From: Streptomyces asiaticus
GTDB lineage: Bacteria; Actinomycetota; Actinomycetes; Streptomycetales; Streptomycetaceae
Assembly (NCBI RefSeq): GCF_018138715.1
Contig: NZ_JAGSHX010000006.1
Location: forward strand, 62,001-126,000
Reading direction: 5' to 3'
Length of the DNA stretch: 64,000 nt
Shown here: piece by piece, positions 16,406-24,750 of the stretch
How the letters are laid out: each line of letters begins with the position of its first letter
Position numbering within the stretch: the stretch's first letter is position 1
Program-made: the position numbers and the translations under genes
The notes under the pieces: model-generated
What the model was told of the DNA's origin: nothing
The model's input: the letters and a program-made list of their open reading frames with translations, nothing else
The model's database searches: none

Positions 16406-16487
16406 CGGAGGGACAGAATTTCCCGTTCCGCTTCACGTTCTTCGTTCGGCGCGCATACCGTCGATGCGGAACGGATCGGAGGAACAG

Positions 16488-17549
16488 ATGTCCCTGAAAT
16501 CCGGTAAGAGCCTGTGTCATATCCCCGGTCGGATCAGCGTGCGGCGTCTGGTGCGTGCGATCGCAAGGCGCCGGAGCGCCCTCGTGGCGGAGCCACATGG
16601 GCGTTTCGGCAACGCGGCGAGCGTGCGTGCCAGGCGTCGCACGCCCGGCCGGGGATATGACACAGGCTCTAAGGGCGCCCACCGGCGCCCCTCGCGTCTG
16701 CGCTCGCCCTACGCCCTCGGCGGCCTGGGAGTGGCGGTCACCGCCACCGTCCTCGCCACCCTCCTACCGGCCACGGCCTCGACGACCGACCCCGGCCACG
16801 ACGCCGGCAACGGCCCGGCCCCCGCGGCGTCCGTCCCGCACCCCGAGCGGGACTGGATGGGCTCGACCATCGCCCGTCACGAGAAGACCGACCCCGGCGC
16901 CACGCCCCGGGCCACCAGAGCGGCCTCGGTGGAGGGCGTGGACGTCAGCGACCACCAGGGTTCGGTCGACTGGGCGGCCCTGTGGGACGACGACGTCCGA
17001 TTCGCCTATGTGAAGGCCACCGAGAGCACGACCTACAAGAACCCCTCGTTCGCCGCGCAGTACAACGGCTCCTTCCAGCAGGGCATGATCCGCGGCGCCT
17101 ACCACTTCGCCCTGCCGGACCGTTCCAGTGGCACCCGTCAGGCGGACTTCTTCGTCGCGGGCGGCGGCGACTGGTCGGACGACGGCAGGACACTGCCGCC
17201 CGTCCTGGACCTCGAGTACAACCCGTACGGAGCAACCTGCTACGGCCTGTCCGCCGCCCAGATCGTGAACTGGATCGGCGACTTCACCGCGCGGGTCAAG
17301 GAGCGCACCGGGCGCCAGCCGGTGATCTACACGACCACCGGCTGGTGGCAGACGTGCACCGGCGACAGCGCCGCCTTCGCCGAGCGGAACCCGCTGTGGC
17401 TGGCGCGGTACGCCGCCACCCCCGGGCCGCTGCCGGCCGGCTGGAAGGCCCACACCCTGTGGCAGTACACCTCCAGCGGGCCGCTGGTGGGTGACCACAA
17501 CCGGTTCAACGGAAGCCTGGCGGGCCTCAAGGCGCTGGCCACGGGGTGA
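16488..17549 (+). CDS. GH25 lysozyme (N,O-diacetylmuramidase-like), exported; N-terminus altered by a MITE insertion
   Basis: A glycoside hydrolase family 25 domain fills the last 210 residues: GVDVSDHQGSVDWAAL, YVKATESTTYKNPSF (conserved D-x-S-x-x-Q and the catalytic-Glu strand), RGAYHFALPD, PPVLDLEY (acidic pair) and LWQYTSSG. It cleaves peptidoglycan glycan strands. ATG 16488 has GGAGGA 5 nt upstream. After 7 codons the coding sequence is interrupted by a 162-bp inverted-repeat element plus a 3-bp duplication (165 bp, 55 codons), which keeps the frame. Without it the protein would begin MSLKSGKGAHRRPSRL and run into the signal segment ALGGLGVAVTATVLATLLPATAS. The insert places a long, Arg-rich, partly Cys-bearing stretch before this segment, so export may be impaired. 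Confidence 0.88.
   Translation: MSLKSGKSLCHIPGRISVRRLVRAIARRRSALVAEPHGRFGNAASVRARRRTPGRGYDTGSKGAHRRPSRLRSPYALGGLGVAVTATVLATLLPATASTTDPGHDAGNGPAPAASVPHPERDWMGSTIARHEKTDPGATPRATRAASVEGVDVSDHQGSVDWAALWDDDVRFAYVKATESTTYKNPSFAAQYNGSFQQGMIRGAYHFALPDRSSGTRQADFFVAGGGDWSDDGRTLPPVLDLEYNPYGATCYGLSAAQIVNWIGDFTARVKERTGRQPVIYTTTGWWQTCTGDSAAFAERNPLWLARYAATPGPLPAGWKAHTLWQYTSSGPLVGDHNRFNGSLAGLKALATG
16508..16669. mobile_element. 162-bp MITE-like element with 21-bp perfect terminal inverted repeats and TAA duplication
   Basis: The left end starts GAGCCTGTGTCATATCCCCG (16508 onward) and the right end (16649-16669) is its exact complement, 21 bp in all. Both sides are flanked by TAA (16505-16507 and 16670-16672), the TNA-type target duplication of IS5-related elements. 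Inside, a further imperfect inverted repeat (around 16534-16562 against 16618-16648) lets the whole unit fold as a hairpin. It has no coding capacity for a transposase and must depend on one elsewhere. Confidence 0.88.
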
Positions 17550-17578
17550 GGCGGCGGCGCCAGGGTCCTTCTGACGGA

Positions 17579-18184
17579 CTAGCCGCCGAGCACCCCACCG
17601 ACCCCGCCGAGCACCCCGTCCAGGGTGTCGCCGACACCGTCCACCAGTCCGCCCACCACGCCCTTGCCGTGGTGGCCGCCCTGACCGGGGGTCTGCGACG
17701 GCTGGCTGGGCTGCTGCGACGGAGTGGTCGGGTCGGCGCTCGGGGTCGTCCCGCTCGGTGCGGAGGGCGACGAGGGCACCTGGTCGTTCCGCTGCGCGGG
17801 GGCGGTGGGCGCCATGGTGGGCGCGGCCTTGGAGGGGGCCGCGTCCGGGGTGGCCGGGGCGGCGTGCCGCGGTGTGCCGGCGCTTCGGTCCGAACCGCCG
17901 CCGCCGGAGGTGGCGTCGGTGTGGTCGGAGATCAGCTTCGGCTTCGAGGACTCGCTGGGCGAGACATGGCTCTGCGAGGGCGAGTGATCCGCGGTGGGCT
18001 CGACGTCGTCCGGCGCCTGCGCCTGCTGTGCGTTCACATCGGACCGGGCCTCGACGGACTTGTCACCGCCGACCGTCGAGTGGAGGCCGAAGGCTATGGT
18101 TCCGGCCACTCCGAGGGCGGTGGCCGCCTTGAGCGTCGTAGTACGCGCCTGCTGTGCGGCGGTCGGTCGGCTGTGTCGACCCAT
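17579..18184 (-). CDS. Ser/Pro/Thr-rich exported protein of unknown function
   Basis: A 201-residue protein. The N-terminus MGRHSRPTAAQQARTTTLKA is followed by a hydrophobic segment ATALGVAGTIAFGLHSTVGG (signal peptide or anchor), then a low-complexity region rich in Ser, Pro, Thr and Ala, and a Gly/Val-rich C-terminus ending GVLGGVGGVLGG. No catalytic domain is recognisable. Such proteins are common at the Streptomyces surface. ATG 18184 has GGGAGA about 9 nt upstream and is the natural start of the basic n-region; an upstream in-frame extension is less likely. It converges with the lysozyme gene 29 bases away. Confidence 0.65.
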   Translation of the reverse strand: MGRHSRPTAAQQARTTTLKAATALGVAGTIAFGLHSTVGGDKSVEARSDVNAQQAQAPDDVEPTADHSPSQSHVSPSESSKPKLISDHTDATSGGGGSDRSAGTPRHAAPATPDAAPSKAAPTMAPTAPAQRNDQVPSSPSAPSGTTPSADPTTPSQQPSQPSQTPGQGGHHGKGVVGGLVDGVGDTLDGVLGGVGGVLGG

Positions 18185-18309
18185 TTCGCTGGTCTCCCCG
18201 TTATGGCATGGGTTGGGTGGGGTGCCCCGGAAGCCCGATTCCCAGCGGAACAGATGTCCGACGCACACGTATTAGACAGTAAAGAACCAGCCAGATGATA
18301 ACCACCGCC

Positions 18310-18339
18310 CCCCGGTGTACGGCCACCCGTGCACCGGGG
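18310..18339 (-). terminator. hairpin terminator after the acyltransferase gene
   Basis: Arms CCCCGGTG (18310-18317) and CACCGGGG (18332-18339) enclose a second small stem ACGG/CCGT with loop CCAC. It lies 15 bases past the acyltransferase stop. Confidence 0.6.
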
Positions 18340-18354
18340 AACGTGTGTTCCTGG

Positions 18355-19605
18355 CTAGCGCGCGGCCTCCGGATAGAAGTCGCGCGAACGGCCCTTGCCG
18401 TCCTTGAGCTTCCCGAGCAGGCTCGCCGGGTACTCGATGGCCCAGTAGCTCACCGCGGCGGCGGCCACGGCCACCACCAGCACGATGACCAGGGCCAGCG
18501 GGAAGCCCTCCTGGCCGTCGGGCGGCAGCAGCCCCGCGTTGTACAGGCCCAGCATGATCGGCTCATGCCAGACAAAGAGGCTGTAACTGGCGAGGCCGAC
18601 ACCGGTGAGCCAGCGGGCCGTGAGCCATGCGTGCCACCGCCCCTGCCGCCGCACATGGATGGTGCTGTACAGCAGCAGCGTCCACAGCAGGGCGGACAGC
18701 GGATGGTAGAAGGTGGTCGGGAAGTCCTCGGCCTCCGTACCGGAGTAGGACAGCAGGTACAGCCCTACGAGGACGGCCGCCCGCAGCGGGATCGCCACCT
18801 TCGCGTCCAGCCGGCCGCGGTCGCCGAGGGCGACCATCGCCACGGCGAGGCCCATGCCCGCCGCGAACCCTCCGAAGCGGGCCTGCGGTCCGAAGTACAC
18901 CGGCCATTCGGTGTGCGGGATCTCCAGCCCGTAGCGGGCGACCGCGATCCAGATGAACGGCCCGATGTACAGCAGCGCACAGCCCACGGCGCACACCGCC
19001 ACCCGGGAGGCCCTCCGGCGCAGCGGACGGCAGGCGCGGACGGCCAGCGGGCCGAGCCCCACCAACGCCACATAGAACATGATTTCCAGCGACAACGACC
19101 AGGTCGGGCCGATGGTGTAGAAGATCTGCTCCTGGTCGAAGACCTGGGTGAAGGTGAGATGGTGCAGCAGATCGGACCACTCGCCGGGCAGGGTGGGATT
19201 GCGGGTGGCCCAGATGAACGTCACCGCCAGGAAGTACAGCGGGACGATCCGGATGGCCCGCCGGAAGAGGAACACCCGGCCGGGCCGGGTCGAGCCCCCC
19301 TCGATCGCCGCCCGTGCGTAGGACAGCGTCAGCAGATACGCGGACAGCACGAAGAAGAGGTCGATGACCTCCAGCGACACCAGCGCGTTCGCGTACCGGT
19401 TGGGCACCGGTGAGTGGGCGCCGTTTCGGTCGTAGACGAAGTACTGCTGCCAGACGTGGAAGACGACGGTGAGGAGCGCCGCGATTCCCCGTAGGCCCTG
19501 GATCTCCTGGCTCATCCGGTTCCGCGAGGGCGCGCCCTTGGCGGGCGTGCCGTTGACCGCCCGGGGGGCGGTGGTGGACGCGATGGCCGTGGACAGCGTG
19601 CTCAT
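18355..19605 (-). CDS. membrane acyltransferase (acyltransferase-3 / OafA-like)
   Basis: A 416-residue integral membrane protein of the acyltransferase-3 family with about 10 hydrophobic segments. The family start I-Q-G-L-R-G-I-A-A-L-L-T-V-V-F-H (residues 36-51) holds the conserved Arg and catalytic His; VIDLFFVLSAYLLT and FLFRRAIRIVPLYFLA (R-x-x-R-I-x-P-x-Y) follow, and TWSLSLEIMFY corresponds to the WSL(S)-x-E motif. Such enzymes O-acylate extracellular sugars or lipids using cytosolic acyl donors. Its ATG overlaps the stop of the glycosyltransferase gene (ATGA at 19605-19602), so the two form an operon: the likely role is to acylate the polysaccharide made by that synthase. Confidence 0.9.
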   Translation of the reverse strand: MSTLSTAIASTTAPRAVNGTPAKGAPSRNRMSQEIQGLRGIAALLTVVFHVWQQYFVYDRNGAHSPVPNRYANALVSLEVIDLFFVLSAYLLTLSYARAAIEGGSTRPGRVFLFRRAIRIVPLYFLAVTFIWATRNPTLPGEWSDLLHHLTFTQVFDQEQIFYTIGPTWSLSLEIMFYVALVGLGPLAVRACRPLRRRASRVAVCAVGCALLYIGPFIWIAVARYGLEIPHTEWPVYFGPQARFGGFAAGMGLAVAMVALGDRGRLDAKVAIPLRAAVLVGLYLLSYSGTEAEDFPTTFYHPLSALLWTLLLYSTIHVRRQGRWHAWLTARWLTGVGLASYSLFVWHEPIMLGLYNAGLLPPDGQEGFPLALVIVLVVAVAAAAVSYWAIEYPASLLGKLKDGKGRSRDFYPEAAR

Positions 19606-21941
19606 GTCCGCTTCACCGCCTTGTCACCGGGGCGCGGGGTGACCCGCCACTGGCGGTCCCGCAGCACCTCCTTGAGGAGCGACTGACGGGCCACGATGTT
19701 CTTGAAGTGGCTGTAGAAGACGGTGGACACCAGCAGATACCGCCAGAACCACGCCCTGCGGCGGCGCAGTTCGGGCGCCGCGAGCCGCCACGCGAACAGC
19801 GCCTGCACCAGCCCTGCGGACAGCGTGAACAGGGTGGCCAGCAGGCAGACCGGCACCGCCCAGTCGAGATGGTCCACTCCCCCGGCCCGCCACGCCGAGT
19901 ACAGCAGTACGGGCAGGATCTGGAGGGTCAGCCACGGCTGGATCTCCCGCCACCCCAGCAGCACCAGCAGCCCCGCCTTCTGGCGGGCGGTGAAGGCCGG
20001 GGAGCGCAAGCCGCGCCACAGGTACTTCAGCGACACCTGGAGCCAGCCCTGGGCCCAGCGCGACCGCTGGTTCCACAGCGCCTTGAGGGTGGTGGGCGCC
20101 AGTTCGCGCGAGATGAGCGTGCGGTCGGTGGCGATCCGGGCGCCCTCGTGCAGGGCGCGCATCGTGGAGTCGATGTCCTCGGTGAGCATCGTGCCGTGCA
20201 TCCGGGTCCTGGCGAGCAGATCGGTGCGCCAGAAGCCGTTGGAGCCGCCGAAGACGCCGAAGGTGTAGAGCCGGGTACGGCCGGGGTGGCTGACGGCGTA
20301 GATGGCCTCGAACTCCACGCCCACCAGCTTGGAGACCCAGGAGCTCTCGCCGTTGCGGATCACGCAGTGGCCCTGGACCACGTCGTAGCCGCCTGACAGC
20401 CAGTGCCAGGCGTGCTGGAAGGCGTCGGGCACCGGGTGGTGGTCCGCGTCGAAGATGCCGACGAACTCACCGCGCACCCGGGTGACCGCGGCGTTGACGT
20501 TCTGCGCCTTGGAGGTGCTGCCCGCCACCGGCATCAGCACCAGCCGCGGGTCGCGGCGGGCCATCTCGCGCAGGGTCTCCTCCACGGGCATGGGGTGCGG
20601 CGTGTTGTACGCGAGCACGATCTCCAGCTCGTTGGGGTAGTCCAGGCGCAGGAAGGACTCGATGGTGTCGACGATGGTCGCGGCCTCATTGGGCAGATAC
20701 GCGGCGATGACGGCGCTGGCCGGTGGATACGGCTGCGCGGGCCGTTCCGGCCGGGGTTTGGCGTCCAGCGAGAAGAGGCACTCCAGCACGATCAGCGCGG
20801 CCGAGAGCACCAGACCGGACACCACGACCCAGTACGCGGCCGAGCCCACGTCCCAGCCCAGTTCGTACATCTGCTGGTAGAAGACGAACGGGATGCCCAC
20901 CCCGAAGAGCAGCACCAGGACGGGCGAGAGCGCCGACAGCAGGGTGCGGAGCGCGGTGGCGAGGGTACGGCGGCCGCGCCGGTGGGTGCCGCGCATCCAC
21001 GCCGCGTACTTGACCGGCCGCAGATCCCGGTGGCGGATCGACTCCTCGACCGCGTTCCGGGCGTTGGCGACGGCCTGGGCGCGGTCCGGGCAGTCGGCCA
21101 GCGGGGTCCAGCCGATCGCCGGGGTCAGCCGCACGTTCTCATCGGCCACCACGAAGCGGGTCCCGGCCACGGCGTTGGCGAAGTTCTGGAGTTCGCGGCG
21201 CGCGGTGTCCTCGTCCACACCGGGCATCAGCATCAGCAGATGGCCCTCGTCGTCCCAGCCGAGCCGGTCGCAGACGCCGCCCAGCTTCTCGGCCACGCCC
21301 GCGAGACGTTCGGCCACCTCCCGGCGCACCCGCGGCCCCAGCCGGGCCTCGAGGGCGGCGATCTCGGCCACGCCCACCATGGCGACGACGCCACCGGTGC
21401 GGCTGTCGTCGACCCGCTTGAGCTCCCGGTCGAGCTCGCCCAGGAAGTGGGGCTGGGAGTACAGGCCGGTGCGCGGGTCGAGCAGCAGGTTCTCGACGGG
21501 GACCGGGACCCGGCGCAGCTTGGCCTCGATCCGGGCGGAGAGCTCGACGGGGTCGGAGGTCTCCGCCACGCAGTCGTCGGCGCCGCCGCGCAGCATGTCG
21601 GCGACGCCGGTGGGGCCGGGGTCGGAGGTGACCATCAGCAGGGGGAGCGCCCGTCCCGCGGGGACGGCGCGGACCTCGCGTATCAGGTCCAGTCCGTCGT
21701 CGGCGTCGTCCAGGGCGACGATCGCGTCCGGCGGGGAGTGCCGCATCTGTCGGCTGACGTCGCCGGGCTCCGCATGGGTCACCTCATGCCCGGTGGAGAC
21801 GAGTGTCCGGGTCAGCCGGTCGAGCCTGGGGCCCGGTTCGCCAACCGCCAGCACATGCCCGCTCTGTCCCGCCACGTCGCCGCGAGCGGCGGGCACGGGT
21901 TGCTGGGGTTCGCGTGATCGTGGGTGGTGCGAAGTAAGCAC
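19602..21941 (-). CDS. processive GT2 glycosyltransferase fused to receiver and degenerate GGDEF domains
   Basis: A 779-residue protein. Residues 28-145 resemble a response-regulator receiver domain (VLAVGEPGP, PDAIVALDDADDGLDLIREVR), but the conserved Lys is missing. Residues 152-310 are GGDEF-like (LDPRTGLYSQPHFLGELDREL, RLGWDDEGHLLMLMPG), with the GG(D/E)EF signature replaced by G-W-D-D-E-G-H, so cyclase activity is unlikely. Two membrane segments follow (336-356, 366-388). Then a cellulose/hyaluronan-synthase-type GT2 domain has PNEA near 418, F-D-A-D (497-500), T-E-D (587-589) and Q-R-S-R-W (625-629), and more membrane segments end the protein. It should polymerise and export a beta-linked polysaccharide from UDP-sugars. 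GTG 21941 has AAGGA 9 nt upstream. The N-terminal part may be a built-in regulatory input, perhaps binding a cyclic dinucleotide. Confidence 0.88.
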   Translation of the reverse strand: MLTSHHPRSREPQQPVPAARGDVAGQSGHVLAVGEPGPRLDRLTRTLVSTGHEVTHAEPGDVSRQMRHSPPDAIVALDDADDGLDLIREVRAVPAGRALPLLMVTSDPGPTGVADMLRGGADDCVAETSDPVELSARIEAKLRRVPVPVENLLLDPRTGLYSQPHFLGELDRELKRVDDSRTGGVVAMVGVAEIAALEARLGPRVRREVAERLAGVAEKLGGVCDRLGWDDEGHLLMLMPGVDEDTARRELQNFANAVAGTRFVVADENVRLTPAIGWTPLADCPDRAQAVANARNAVEESIRHRDLRPVKYAAWMRGTHRRGRRTLATALRTLLSALSPVLVLLFGVGIPFVFYQQMYELGWDVGSAAYWVVVSGLVLSAALIVLECLFSLDAKPRPERPAQPYPPASAVIAAYLPNEAATIVDTIESFLRLDYPNELEIVLAYNTPHPMPVEETLREMARRDPRLVLMPVAGSTSKAQNVNAAVTRVRGEFVGIFDADHHPVPDAFQHAWHWLSGGYDVVQGHCVIRNGESSWVSKLVGVEFEAIYAVSHPGRTRLYTFGVFGGSNGFWRTDLLARTRMHGTMLTEDIDSTMRALHEGARIATDRTLISRELAPTTLKALWNQRSRWAQGWLQVSLKYLWRGLRSPAFTARQKAGLLVLLGWREIQPWLTLQILPVLLYSAWRAGGVDHLDWAVPVCLLATLFTLSAGLVQALFAWRLAAPELRRRRAWFWRYLLVSTVFYSHFKNIVARQSLLKEVLRDRQWRVTPRPGDKAVKRT

Positions 21942-22644
21942 CTGAGGGGTTCCTTTCGTGGGGGGTGCGTCACCGAACGGGCCGTGGGCACGCGGACGTT
22001 CCGGCCTGGGTCATGGCAGGCCGCGTGGTCATGACAGACCACCGCGGTCAGGGCAGACCACGTGGCCCGTGGGCGGGTGCACAGGGGCAGGCGCCTACGG
22101 GCAGGCCGGAGGACGGCGTCGCCGGGAAGGCCGGGGCGATCCGCCGTTCGGTGAGTGGTGAGCGGCGGCTACGCCGCTACCGTGGCCGATCCGCGCGGGG
22201 AGAGGTGAGATCTCCGGCGGGGTCTCGGACAGACGGGCACGACGGCGGCGGGGATCACGCGGGCGTGCTCCAGTGAATTGCGCATTAGGTCCCATCCTGT
22301 TCGGATCGTGGGGGGCGGACCGAACATCACCAGTGCGGGGCGACCGGCCTTTTGGGCCGACCGGTCGGATTCCCCAGTCTCATCGATCACTACGGAACCA
22401 CACAACACATCGAAGTAACACTCTCATTAAGCGATGAGAGAGTGCCGTTCGCCTGCCGATCGACCCCGGCCATCCCCAACTGCCCTGCGACACCCGCGTG
22501 TCGGAGCCCTGTCGGTACCGCGTCGGCCCGTCATCGACCCGGCGTCGGCGCCGCGTCGGTGGCGTGTCGGTGGCGTGTCGGTGGCTCCGGCCAGTCTTTA
22601 TCGAGGCACCACATTCGGTGGTTGAATTCGGAAGGGACAACGCC
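21942..22644. other. 700-bp divergent control region with palindromes and short repeats; possible 38-codon ORF
   Basis: No confident gene. It holds the palindrome CCGACCGGTCGG (22357-22368), an inverted repeat CTCTCAT-TAAGCG-ATGAGAG (22421-22440) and short GTGTCGGTGGC-type direct repeats (about 22550-22590). On the minus strand, ATG 22285 to stop 22169 gives a 38-codon frame (MRNSLEHARVIPAAVVPVCP and an Arg-rich rest) with a GGATGGG ribosome-like site 5-6 nt upstream. It could be a leader peptide of the synthase operon but has no known relative I can name. Confidence 0.45.
22421..22440. promoter_or_regulatory. 7-6-7 inverted repeat upstream of the FAD monooxygenase gene
   Basis: CTCTCAT and ATGAGAG flank a 6-base spacer in a locally AT-rich stretch about 205 nt before ATG 22645. 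The size fits a TetR- or MarR-type operator, but no regulator gene is adjacent. Confidence 0.35.
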
Positions 22645-23826
22645 ATGCGGAATGCACGGGTTCTGATTTCCGGGGCCAGTATCGCCGGCCCCGCGCTCGC
22701 CTACTGGCTGGATCGTTATGGCTTCCGGGTCACCGTCGTGGAGCGCGCCGCGCGCCCGCGCCCGGGCGGACAGGCGATCGACGTACGGGGCCCGGCGCTC
22801 GAGGTGTGCGAGCGGATGGGCGTGCTGGAGGAGGTCCGGGCGCGCCGCACCGGGCTGCGCGGCATGTCGATGGTCGACGACGACGGCAAGGAGCTGTTCA
22901 GCACCACCGAGCGGACCGCGAGTGGCGGAGATCTCAACAGCTCCGACATCGAGATCCTGCGGGACGATCTGTCCTCGGTGCTGATGGCCGCGGGCGGCGA
23001 CGGGATCGAGTACCTCTTCAACGATTCGATCGCCTCGCTCGTCCAGGGCCCCGACGAGGTGGCGGTCACCTTCCACCGGGGCGGTGCGCGCGCCTTCGAC
23101 ATCGTGGTGGCGGCCGACGGGGTGCACTCCTCCACCCGGGCGCTGGTCTTCGGCCCGGAGGAGGACTTCCTCCGCCATCTGGGGGGCTATCTGGGCGTGT
23201 GGACGGTGCCGAACTATCTGGGCCTCGACCGCTGGGAGGTCATCTACCAGATGGCCGGGGACGTCTGGGGCGGCATGATGATGAGTGTCCGCGACAACAC
23301 CGAGGCACGGGTCTACATCGGCATCGACTCCGAGGAACCGCCCGCCACGCTCCTCGGCTCCCGGTCCGTCTCGGAGCAGAAGCGGCTGGTGGCCGAGCGG
23401 TACAAAGACGCGCGCTGGGAGATGCCACGGCTGCTGGAGTACATGTGGGGGGCGCCGGACTTCCACTTCGACGCGGCGGCCCAGATCCACATGGACTCCT
23501 GGTCCCGTGGCCGGGTGGCCCTGGTCGGCGACGCCGGATACTGCGGCTCGCCTGCGTCCGGGCAGAGCACCAGCGTGGCCGTGGTCGGCGCCTATGTCCT
23601 GGCGGGCGAGCTCAGGGCCGCGGACGGCGACCACACCGCGGCCTTCGCCGCCTACGAGCGCGAGCTGCGGGGCTATGTGGCGGCCAACCAGCAGCTCGCG
23701 CTGGACAACATGGCCCGGAAGCAGGCGCAGGACGCATCGGCCGGGCAGGAGCCCGACACCAACCCGACCAATATCGACGACAGCTTCTACGAGGTGGTCA
23801 ACTCCTACACCCTCAAGGACTACTGA
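22645..23826 (+). CDS. FAD-dependent monooxygenase (aromatic hydroxylase, PHBH/TetX-like)
   Basis: A 393-residue class A flavoprotein monooxygenase. The dinucleotide fold is near-canonical (VLISGASIAGPALAYWLDRYGFRVTVVERA, residues 5-34; here G-A-S-I-A-G for GxGxxG), the DG motif is in IVVAADGVHSSTR (near 160) and the second FAD motif in GRVALVGDAGYCGSPASGQSTSVAVVGAYVLAGEL (near 290-325). It would hydroxylate an aromatic or polyketide-like substrate with NAD(P)H and O2. Nothing around it identifies the substrate; the PKS lies 17 kb away, so a link is not implied. ATG 22645 has GAAGGGA 7 nt upstream. Confidence 0.9.
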   Translation: MRNARVLISGASIAGPALAYWLDRYGFRVTVVERAARPRPGGQAIDVRGPALEVCERMGVLEEVRARRTGLRGMSMVDDDGKELFSTTERTASGGDLNSSDIEILRDDLSSVLMAAGGDGIEYLFNDSIASLVQGPDEVAVTFHRGGARAFDIVVAADGVHSSTRALVFGPEEDFLRHLGGYLGVWTVPNYLGLDRWEVIYQMAGDVWGGMMMSVRDNTEARVYIGIDSEEPPATLLGSRSVSEQKRLVAERYKDARWEMPRLLEYMWGAPDFHFDAAAQIHMDSWSRGRVALVGDAGYCGSPASGQSTSVAVVGAYVLAGELRAADGDHTAAFAAYERELRGYVAANQQLALDNMARKQAQDASAGQEPDTNPTNIDDSFYEVVNSYTLKDY

Positions 23827-23852
23827 CCCGGCCCGGCGGCCGTGGCCGGGTC
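23825..23852. terminator. hairpin terminator between convergent FAD monooxygenase and ABC permease genes
   Basis: GACCCGGC (23825-23832) pairs with GCCGGGTC (23845-23852). The left arm overlaps the TGA of the monooxygenase. The following 30 bases repeat a CCGTGGCCGG(G/A)TCAGC unit, giving alternative hairpins toward the permease stop at 23887. Confidence 0.55.
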
Positions 23853-23886
23853 AGCATCCGTGGCCGGATCAGCGGCCGTGGCCGGG

Positions 23887-24750
23887 CTAGGACACCACGT
23901 CCTTGCGGCCGAAGCCGCGGAAGGCGAACGCGACGAGCACCAGGGCGTACGCGGCGGACACCGAGACGCCCTTCACCATTCCGCCCCACTCCATATGGGG
24001 CTGGAGCGCGTCCGCCCACGCGAACTGCCAGTGCGCGGGCAGGAAGTCGCGCCACGAGCCGAGCGCGGTGACCGCGTCCAGCACATTGCCGACGATGGTG
24101 AGCCCCACCGCGCCGCCCACCGCGCCCAGCGGCGCGTCCGTGACGGTCGACAGCCAGAACGCCAGGGCGGCCGTGACCAGCTGGGACAGGAAGATGTACA
24201 GCACCACCAGAGCCAGCCGGACGAGGGCGTCCCCGACCGGCAGCTCACCGCCCGTGGGCATCCGCAGCGGCCCCCAGCCGTACGCCACGGTGCCCACCCC
24301 GAGCGCGACCAGCGGCAGCAGCACCATGGCGGCCGCGCTGAACACCAGGGCCACCGCCAGCTTGCTCACCAGCAGCCGGGCCCGGGGCACGGGCGCGGCC
24401 AGCAGATAGCGCAGCGAGGACCAGCTGGCCTCGGAGGCCACGGTGTCACCGCAGAACAGCGCGACCGGCACCACCAGCAGGAAGGCGGCGGAGACGAACA
24501 GCGCGGTGGCGGCGAGGTTGGCGCCGGAGGCGGTGGCCGTGGCCATCAAGGTGCCCCGGTCCTCCTGCCCCTCGGGGGTGCCGCCGATGGCGAACGCGAT
24601 CACGAGGACGAACGGCAGCAAGGCCAGCACCAGGCCCATCACCAGGGTCCGGCGACGGCGCAGCTGCCGTACGGCCTCGACTCGCAGCGGCAGGGTGTGG
24701 CGGGCCCGGTAGCCGGGCGCGACCTCGGTGACCTGGGACAGGGAGCTCAC
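23887..24750 (-). CDS. ABC transporter permease (ABC-2 type)
   Basis: A 287-residue membrane protein with six hydrophobic segments (for example LVMGLVLALLPFVLVIAFAIG near 37 and LFVSAAFLLVVPVALFCGD near 83). Before segment 3 it has EASWSSLRYLLAAPVPRARLLVSKL (about 105-130), the standard ABC-2 family motif. It would form the channel of an exporter with the ATPase domain of the preceding gene. Its ATG overlaps the stop of that gene (ATGA at 24750-24747). Confidence 0.88.
   Translation of the reverse strand: MSSLSQVTEVAPGYRARHTLPLRVEAVRQLRRRRTLVMGLVLALLPFVLVIAFAIGGTPEGQEDRGTLMATATASGANLAATALFVSAAFLLVVPVALFCGDTVASEASWSSLRYLLAAPVPRARLLVSKLAVALVFSAAAMVLLPLVALGVGTVAYGWGPLRMPTGGELPVGDALVRLALVVLYIFLSQLVTAALAFWLSTVTDAPLGAVGGAVGLTIVGNVLDAVTALGSWRDFLPAHWQFAWADALQPHMEWGGMVKGVSVSAAYALVLVAFAFRGFGRKDVVS

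Noticed and set aside
22498..22644. Upstream in-frame extension of the FAD monooxygenase
   Set aside because: The extension is Arg/Ser-rich and lies in short direct repeats; ATG 22645 has a ribosome site and begins the FAD-binding strand directly.
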